Source of the DNA: Palsa-504 sp963744575
GTDB taxonomy: Bacteria > Actinomycetota > Actinomycetes > Streptosporangiales > Streptosporangiaceae
Assembly: GCA_963744575.1 (NCBI GenBank)
Contig: CAVUUF010000024.1
Location: 276,662 to 340,661 of the forward strand
Reading direction: 5' to 3'
DNA length: 64,000 bases
Numbering within the stretch: position 1 is the stretch's first letter; the number at the start of each line of letters is the position of its first letter. Shown here piece by piece: positions 63,341 to 64,000 of this stretch. Made by a program: the position numbers and the translations under genes. The notes beneath the pieces are model-generated. The model worked only from the letters and a program-made list of their open reading frames with translations, was not told the DNA's origin and searched no databases.

Positions 63341-63667
63341 CGTGATGCTGCGAGATTGGCCTGTCCATGACGAAAGTCTGTACCGCCTGCCGCTGGCCAT
63401 TGACCAGATGCCGACCGGGCCTCGCAGTTCATCGGGCATCGCTGGCACACTCAGTAGTCACTATCAGTCGTCATCTGACAAACCGTACCCGCCGTTATTG
63501 CGCATCGGACCATCCTGCGACTCGGCTTCCGGGCCTGTCTGAACTGGGCGTTCTGGTTCGTGACGGCCGGCCGCCGGGCCGCCCGGGGCCGGGAGCGTGG
63601 GGCATGGCGCGTGCTGGAGGCGGGCGGCCGGAAGGTTCCTGAGGCCCTTTCGGGAAGACTGCCAGGC
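63341..63667. other. Intergenic region with no gene seen
   Basis: No recognisable coding sequence. It separates two methyltransferase fragments in opposite orientation. Confidence 0.4.
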
Positions 63668-64000
63668 ATGGATGTCAGGGATAGCGCGAATCCGGTGCTG
63701 GCCGGTGCCAGGCGATGGCTGGCCCGGGCCAGCGCGCGGCACCCGTGGGGTCACAACGAACACTTCCACGGCTGGATCCTGCGTAACCTGCCCGCCCGCC
63801 GCTGGGCCGCCGTGGATGCCGGCCGCTCGCAGGCCGTGCCCATTTACTCCTCAGCGCGCTGCGCGCAGCGCGAGCCGGAGCCGGTCCGGGTCGTTGCTTA
63901 CGACCCGGGCTGGCCGGAGAGGTTCGAGGCCTGGCGCGAACGGCTGGCAGGCCTCCTTGGCGCGACTGCCTGCCGGATCGAGCACCTCGGCTCCACCTAA
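63668..64000 (+). pseudogene. Chimera: methyltransferase N-terminus followed by GrpB (UPF0157) N-terminus
   Basis: From ATG 63668, ANPVLAGARRWLARASARHPWGHNEHFHGWILRNLPARRWAAVD is the N-terminus of the HPWxHNxHYHxWxL class of SAM methyltransferases. It stops just before the expected DVGCG motif. After a palindrome-rich linker, VRVVAYDPGWPERFEAWRERLAGLLGATACRIEHLGST is the GrpB start, ending at TAA at the window edge (normally GSTAVPGL). Two gene beginnings are therefore joined in one frame. Confidence 0.65.
63855..63872. repeat. 18-bp perfect palindrome at the methyltransferase/GrpB junction
   Basis: CGCGCTGCG directly followed by its complement CGCAGCGCG. It lies where the two fragments join and may mark the breakpoint. 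Confidence 0.75.

Overview
The window is high-GC DNA from a filamentous, soil-type actinobacterium. The evidence is strong GC3 bias with long antisense shadow frames, an Lsr2-like domain, LAL/LuxR regulators, an ECF42-type sigma factor with its YCII partner, a deazaflavin (F420)-type nitroreductase and an actinomycete-style xis/int pair. Many genes carry single-base frameshifts or in-frame stops. The stretch is therefore either a decaying accessory region or an assembly with uncorrected indels; the sequence alone cannot separate these.

Region 1 (1-9.3 kb) looks like the edge of an integrative element. It holds the N-terminus of a tyrosine integrase running off the left edge, an excisionase-type HTH gene and an Lsr2 C-terminal domain. 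Next come a Ser/Thr kinase with a TAA at the Tyr of its GTPxY-MAPEQ motif and a large NACHT-plus-P-loop ATPase gene. The ATPase gene is frameshifted between its two ATPase modules and split by a group II intron whose predicted splicing exactly restores the frame. An IS4-family element with an 11-bp target duplication sits between ATPase and kinase. This ATPase-kinase module is my best candidate for an undescribed conflict or signalling system.

Region 2 (9.3-21.3 kb) is rich in insertion sequences: an IS1380-like element with 18-bp perfect inverted repeats, a second IS4-family element with an 11-bp duplication, and a frameshifted IS110 copy. Around these lie a DUF998 membrane protein, a kinase-aminotransferase fusion, an SDR and a large protein of unknown family.

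Region 3 (21.9-35.4 kb) is a set of small redox and stress enzymes: DUF899, alpha/beta hydrolases, a DHFR-like protein, VOC proteins, SDRs and a TetR-VC0807 pair. A LAL-type LuxR regulator diverges from a plus-strand run of VOC protein, haloperoxidase-like hydrolase, DUF4331 and a duplicated muconolactone-isomerase-like protein.

Region 4 (35.9-45.6 kb) carries a molybdopterin oxidoreductase, a GntR(YtrA)-ABC-permease operon with overlapping start/stop codons, an ECF42 sigma/YCII pair, a DHA2 MFS exporter and a broken DUF2127 gene.

Region 5 (45.6-64 kb) mixes remnants with intact genes. The remnants are a ParB-like domain, the 3' end of tRNA-Thr, an integrase N-terminus, an ssrA-like 3' end, an FAD-oxidoreductase C-terminus, an IS630 fragment, a LUD protein and methyltransferases. 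The intact genes are a cobalamin-binding protein, a DHA2 MFS, DsbA-like, a Ddn-like nitroreductase, a MetE-like protein, a PadR regulator, a sedolisin lipoprotein and an SDR. The two RNA 3' ends next to truncated genes suggest old integration sites. No CRISPR array, rRNA or intact tRNA was seen.
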